Assembly: GCF_022809775.1 (NCBI RefSeq)
Contig: NZ_CP094380.1
Span: 868,001 to 932,000, forward strand
Source: Pseudodesulfovibrio tunisiensis
GTDB lineage: Bacteria; Desulfobacterota; Desulfovibrionia; Desulfovibrionales; Desulfovibrionaceae
Reading direction: 5' to 3'
DNA: 64,000 bases
In this document: positions 60,604 through 64,000 of the stretch, in pieces
Position numbering within the stretch: position 1 is the first letter of the stretch
Layout of the letters: every line of letters begins with the position of its first letter
Program-made: the position numbers and the translations under genes
The notes under the pieces: generated by a model
Told to the model about the DNA's origin: nothing
What the model saw: only the letters and a program-made list of their open reading frames with translations
The model's database searches: none

Positions 60604-61614
60604 ATGTCTCCTGCGTCAGGAATCCCCCCTGCCAGACTGCAGGACCTGCCTCCGAAATGGGCGCATTTCTGCCTCCATACCGAAAACTTTCTTCACGACG
60701 AACTCGGATACGACCTTCAGGGGCGTTCCGTTGTCGTCGCGTTTTCCGGAGGCATCGACTCCACGGCCCTGCTGCTGGTTCTCAAGTACCTCTGCGCAAA
60801 AAACAATGCCGTGCTGACTGCCGCGCATCTCGACCACGCCATCCGGCCGGAGTCCGGCGAGGATGCGGCATGGGCAGAACAATTCTGCAAGGATGCGAAC
60901 ATCCGCTTCACCAAGATCAGACGGGACATCCCGGCTCTGGCCCGGGAACAGGGCGTCGGGCTTGAGGAAGCGGGCCGCTTGGCCCGCTATGCCTTTCTGG
61001 AGGAAACCCGAATCGCCGCAAAGGCGGACGCAATATTTCTCGGCCACCATCTCGACGACCTGTGCGAAGACATGCTCATGCGCCTTTCGCGCGGCACCGG
61101 CTGGCCCGGGTTGGCGGGCATGCCCGGAATCGACAATGATCGCCACCTTGTCCGCCCCTTCCTGCTCACGCCCAAGGCCAGATTGCAGGCATTCCTCGAA
61201 GCCCTGTCCATTCAGTGGCGCGAGGACGCGACCAACGCGGATACGGACTGCACCCGCAACCGGATACGCCACGAGATTCTCCCTCTGTTCCTGCGAGAAA
61301 ATCCGAATTTCCCGGAATCCGTGGCCCGACTCTGGCGCGTGGGGCGTATTGACGAGGACTACTGGACCACGGCTTGTGAAATACGCGAAGAGCTTATCCC
61401 AGCCGAAACCCTGAACAAGGCGCACAAGGCGCTTCGCCTGCGGCTGTACAAGGCCGGGCTGGACCATCTAGGGCCGGGACAGGCCCTTGCAGACACCCTG
61501 TTTCGTCTGGATCAGGCATGGCTGGAGAAAAGAACTGGCGCAATGTTTCAATTTCCCGGGAAAAAAACCGCCAGAATTGCACGCAAAGGCGTGGTTTTCC
61601 GGCACACCCATTGA
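60604..61614 (+). CDS. tilS: tRNA(Ile)-lysidine synthetase
   Basis: A 336-residue PP-loop ATPase that converts C34 of tRNA-Ile(CAU) to lysidine. The PP-loop is VVVAFSGGIDSTALLLVL near residue 45. Further family motifs are AAHLDHAIRPESGEDA and FLGHHLDDLCEDMLMRLSRG, and EDATNADTDCTRNRIRHEIL. The C-terminal domain is short compared with the E. coli enzyme. The last bases carry the -35 element of the adk promoter. Confidence 0.95.
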   Translation: MSPASGIPPARLQDLPPKWAHFCLHTENFLHDELGYDLQGRSVVVAFSGGIDSTALLLVLKYLCAKNNAVLTAAHLDHAIRPESGEDAAWAEQFCKDANIRFTKIRRDIPALAREQGVGLEEAGRLARYAFLEETRIAAKADAIFLGHHLDDLCEDMLMRLSRGTGWPGLAGMPGIDNDRHLVRPFLLTPKARLQAFLEALSIQWREDATNADTDCTRNRIRHEILPLFLRENPNFPESVARLWRVGRIDEDYWTTACEIREELIPAETLNKAHKALRLRLYKAGLDHLGPGQALADTLFRLDQAWLEKRTGAMFQFPGKKTARIARKGVVFRHTH

Positions 61615-61637
61615 CTTCCGGCTTGAGCCGGGATAAT
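61611..61637 (+). promoter_or_regulatory. Candidate adk promoter with dyad in the spacer
   Basis: TTGACT (61611-61616, overlapping the tilS stop) with GATAAT (61632-61637) at 15 bases, or TAATAG (61634-61639) at 17 bases. The spacer contains the inverted repeat CCGGCT-TG-AGCCGG. Position is right for adk transcription. Confidence 0.5.
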
Positions 61638-61674
61638 AGCATGTGATCTTTTGCACAATGTTAGGAGGAGATTC

Positions 61675-62340
61675 ATGAATATTCTGATTTTCGGCCCCAA
61701 CGGCTCCGGTAAAGGCACCCAGGGCAACCTGGTCAAAGACAAGTATTCCCTGGACCACATCGAATCCGGTGCCATCTTCCGCAAACACATTGGCGGCGGA
61801 ACCGAACTCGGTCTGAAGGCCAAGGAATACATCAACAAGGGCGAACTCGTTCCTGACGACATCACCATTCCCATGGTTCTCGACGTGCTCTCCGGCTCCA
61901 CCAACGGCTGGCTGCTCGACGGCTTTCCCCGTTCCCTGGTCCAGGGCGAAAAGCTCTGGGAAGCCCTGCAGAAGGACGGCGTGAAGCTGGACTACGTGAT
62001 CGAAATCAAGTTGCCCCGCGAGATCGCCAAGGCCCGCATCATGGGTCGCCGCCTGTGCGAAAACAACGCCAACCACCCCAACAACATCGGCATCCCGGCC
62101 ATCGCTCCCGACGGTGACAAGTGCCGTGTCTGTGGCGGTGCCCTGTCCGCTCGCGACGACGATCAGGACGAGGAAGCCATCAACAAGCGCCACAACATCT
62201 ACTACGATGAAACCACCGGCACCATGGCTGCCTGCAACTTCTACAAGAACATGAAGGATGGCGGCTTCAAATACATCCAGCTCGACGGCGAACAGTCCAT
62301 CAACGAGATCAAGGACTACCTGATCAGCCAGCTCGCCTAA
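61675..62340 (+). CDS. adk: Adenylate kinase
   Basis: A 221-residue enzyme interconverting AMP, ADP and ATP. P-loop FGPNGSGKGTQGNLV at residues 5-19, LLDGFPRSLVQGEKLW near 82, and a lid domain with CRVCGGALSARDDDQDEEA. The lid is longer than in E. coli and carries a CxxC pair plus an earlier Cys (RRLCENN), so zinc binding is possible but incomplete. Strong ribosome binding site (AGGAGG). Its very even codon use suggests high expression. Confidence 0.93.
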   Translation: MNILIFGPNGSGKGTQGNLVKDKYSLDHIESGAIFRKHIGGGTELGLKAKEYINKGELVPDDITIPMVLDVLSGSTNGWLLDGFPRSLVQGEKLWEALQKDGVKLDYVIEIKLPREIAKARIMGRRLCENNANHPNNIGIPAIAPDGDKCRVCGGALSARDDDQDEEAINKRHNIYYDETTGTMAACNFYKNMKDGGFKYIQLDGEQSINEIKDYLISQLA

Positions 62341-62363
62341 GCTTCGCATTTGCAAGAACATGC

Positions 62364-62396
62364 AAGGCCCGACCGGAAATCATCCGGCCGGGCCTT
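62364..62396 (+). terminator. Terminator after adk
   Basis: Stem AAGGCCCGACCGG (62364-62376) and CCGGCCGGGCCTT (62384-62396) with one mismatch and a seven-base loop, followed by TTTT. Confidence 0.85.
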
Positions 62397-62506
62397 TTCC
62401 TTGAAGATGCGACCTCCATACACCAACAGCCTCTGGGCGGTGTTGACGATTCGGAAAATCCAACCTCTTTTCCGAGTAGCAAACGCCGATTGGACACAAA
62501 AAAAAG

Positions 62507-62529
62507 GGGAAGGATTTTTGATCCTTCCC
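62507..62529. terminator. Terminator after secF (bidirectional)
   Basis: Stem GGGAAGGAT and ATCCTTCCC (62507-62515, 62521-62529) with long A-run before and T-run after. Serves secF on the minus strand. The bases 62397-62506 hold no gene. Confidence 0.85.
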
Positions 62530-62555
62530 TTTTTTTTTGAATGCAGATTTCGAAG

Positions 62556-63629
62556 CTATGCGGCTTCAACCTCTCCTTCGCCGACATGGGAGCCGGGACC
62601 GAACCCGAGCAGAATCGGGCTGGCCACAAAGACGGAGGAATAGGTACCCACCACGATGCCGATGAGCAGAGCCAAGGCAAAGTCATGGATGACGCCACCG
62701 CCCAGCACGAACAGGCAGAACACCACGAGAAGAGTGGTGATCGAGGTCATGAGTGTACGGGACAGGGTCTGGTTGACACTCTTGTTGATGGTGTCGCCGA
62801 AGTAGGTTCCGCTCTTGGCCGCGATATTGTTTTCGCGGATGCGGTCGAACACGATGATGGTATCGTTCAGCGAATAACCCACAATGGTCAGCAAAGCGGC
62901 AATGATGGTCAGGTCGAATTCCTTTCCGAGAATGGAAAAGATGCCCACGGTGATGATCACGTCGTGGATCAGGGCGACCACCGCGCCCAGCGCATAATTG
63001 AGCTTCAGGTACCAGCACAGGCCCAGAGTGAGGACCAGAGCGGAGATGATGAGCCACCCCATGTCCAACCCGGTCAGGCCGATGCCGTAGATGCCACCTG
63101 CAAGGGCCGCTGCCATGATTCCGGCTGCGGTCCAGCGCTGCTCGAAACGACCGGAGATGTAAACGGCGATGAGCAGCACGGCATAGAACAGCGCTTCAAG
63201 CGCCTTGGCGCGAAGATCCGCTCCCACCTTGGGGCCGACCATTTCCAGACGCTGAATCTCGAAAGTCCGATCCTTGAGGTTGGCGGCGAGGCTCCGGTCA
63301 ATGCCGTCACGCACCGCCTGGGACGAAATGTCCGAAGAGGAGGTACGGATCATGTATTCATGGTCATCCTCAAGGCCCAAAGTCTGGACGGTCAGGCCGG
63401 GAAGGTTCAGTTCCTTCATGGCCCCCTTGAGGTCGGTAACATCGGTTGCCTTGTCCAGCTTGATCTGCACGATCATGCCGCCCGCAAAGTCGATGCCGTA
63501 CTTGGGGCCGCCCTTGGCGAGCAGCGACCCGATTCCGGCCAGAATCACGATCGCGGAAATGATGAAGGCGATTTTCCTGAAACCGATGAAATCGATATGG
63601 GTATCAGGCTTGATTATTTGCAGTCCCAT
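62556..63629 (-). CDS. secF: Protein translocase subunit SecF
   Basis: A 357-residue membrane protein of the SecDF complex, which uses the proton gradient to pull proteins across the membrane. N-terminal helix FRKIAFIISAIVILAGIGSL, then the KYGIDFAGGMIVQIKL segment, a periplasmic P1 domain, and five further helices including YSLNDTIIVFDRIREN and LSRTLMTSITTLLVVFCLFV. Downstream of secD by 12 bases. Confidence 0.96.
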   Translation of the reverse strand: MGLQIIKPDTHIDFIGFRKIAFIISAIVILAGIGSLLAKGGPKYGIDFAGGMIVQIKLDKATDVTDLKGAMKELNLPGLTVQTLGLEDDHEYMIRTSSSDISSQAVRDGIDRSLAANLKDRTFEIQRLEMVGPKVGADLRAKALEALFYAVLLIAVYISGRFEQRWTAAGIMAAALAGGIYGIGLTGLDMGWLIISALVLTLGLCWYLKLNYALGAVVALIHDVIITVGIFSILGKEFDLTIIAALLTIVGYSLNDTIIVFDRIRENNIAAKSGTYFGDTINKSVNQTLSRTLMTSITTLLVVFCLFVLGGGVIHDFALALLIGIVVGTYSSVFVASPILLGFGPGSHVGEGEVEAA

Positions 63630-63641
63630 AGGAACTTCCCC

Positions 63642-64000
63642 CTAAATGTTCAGCTTGGCGCGGTCGGCGCGGTTTCTGGTGTACAGATCGAACATGATGC
63701 GCGACACGAAGATGGCCGTGAACATCGACGTCAGAATACCCAGAGTCAGGGTGACGGCAAAGCCGCGCACCGGGCCGGTGCCGAACTGATACAGAATGAT
63801 GGCCGCGATGATGGTGGTCACGTTGGCGTCCAGAATGGTCAAAGTCGCCCTGCCATATCCTTCGGTAACCGCAGCGCCCGCAGTCAGCCCACGTCGCAAT
63901 TCCTCGCGAATGCGCTCGAAGATGATGACGTTGGCGTCCACGGCCATGCCGATCGTCAGAATGATGCCTGCGATGCCCGGCAGGGTCAGGGTCGCGCCGA
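63642..64000 (-). CDS. secD: SecD, 3' part (runs off the window)
   Basis: The C-terminal about 119 residues of Sec[21 protein letters not shown] (with the conserved Asp/Arg of the proton pathway), [38 protein letters not shown]. The gene continues beyond position 64000, so the start is not visible. Typical secD-secF order. Confidence 0.95.
   Translation of the reverse strand, partial: GATLTLPGIAGIILTIGMAVDANVIIFERIREELRRGLTAGAAVTEGYGRATLTILDANVTTIIAAIILYQFGTGPVRGFAVTLTLGILTSMFTAIFVSRIMFDLYTRNRADRAKLNI

Noticed and set aside
1..64000. CRISPR array or insertion sequence
   Set aside because: No regularly spaced repeats and no transposase reading frame were seen anywhere in the window.

Overview
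The window is GC-rich and densely coded, and it looks like a chromosome segment of a Desulfovibrionales bacterium (Desulfovibrio/Pseudodesulfovibrio-like Deltaproteobacteria). The basis is gene content and order recalled for that group: a siroheme/heme cluster (Met8-like, CcsA/HemX-like, hemA), ileS-lspA followed by cheZ, fapA-motA-motB next to flaG, and secD-secF near adk. No 16S or other marker is present, so the genus is inference.

Bases 1 to about 30,664 are the late and replication part of a lambda-type siphophage prophage, transcribed on the minus strand (right to left). Read in that direction it holds a P4-type primase/helicase, a CHC2/TOPRIM primase, a ParB-methyltransferase fusion, TerS, TerL, a small HTH protein, a low-GC two-gene defence-like cargo (AAA ATPase plus RloB), then W, portal B, protease C with a nested Nu3-like scaffold, D and E. 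An embedded lysis cassette follows (holin candidates, transglycosylase, Rz/Rz1), then FII, Z, U, V, G, GT, H, M, L, K, J and tail fibres. The order follows lambda closely. A canonical -1 slippery heptamer followed at once by a stop joins G to T. The right boundary is a 26-bp copy of the 3' end of a tmRNA (or tRNA) followed by a terminator hairpin. The left end, and probably the integrase and repressor, lie outside the window.

Bases 30,691 to 37,250 carry an ion-homeostasis neighbourhood on the minus strand: a channel with TrkA/RCK domains, a CBS-pair protein, a PII-like protein and two DUF1538 membrane proteins, then an exported amidohydrolase. On the plus strand follow a small unknown gene, a substrate-binding lipoprotein and a large hybrid histidine kinase whose C-terminus runs on into a convergent motB-like gene.

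Bases 41,681 to 46,240 are motility genes: fapA-motA-motB-motB2 on the minus strand, and flaG on the plus strand behind a textbook sigma-28 promoter. Bases 46,318 to 54,659 hold a DUF697 membrane protein, a TPR protein, then ileS, lspA, a PLDc_N protein, a CpoB-like lipoprotein, a NIL/ferredoxin protein, a PilZ-like protein and cheZ. Two glycosyltransferases follow on the minus strand. The tetrapyrrole cluster, tilS and adk are on the plus strand. The window ends in secF and the 3' part of secD on the minus strand.
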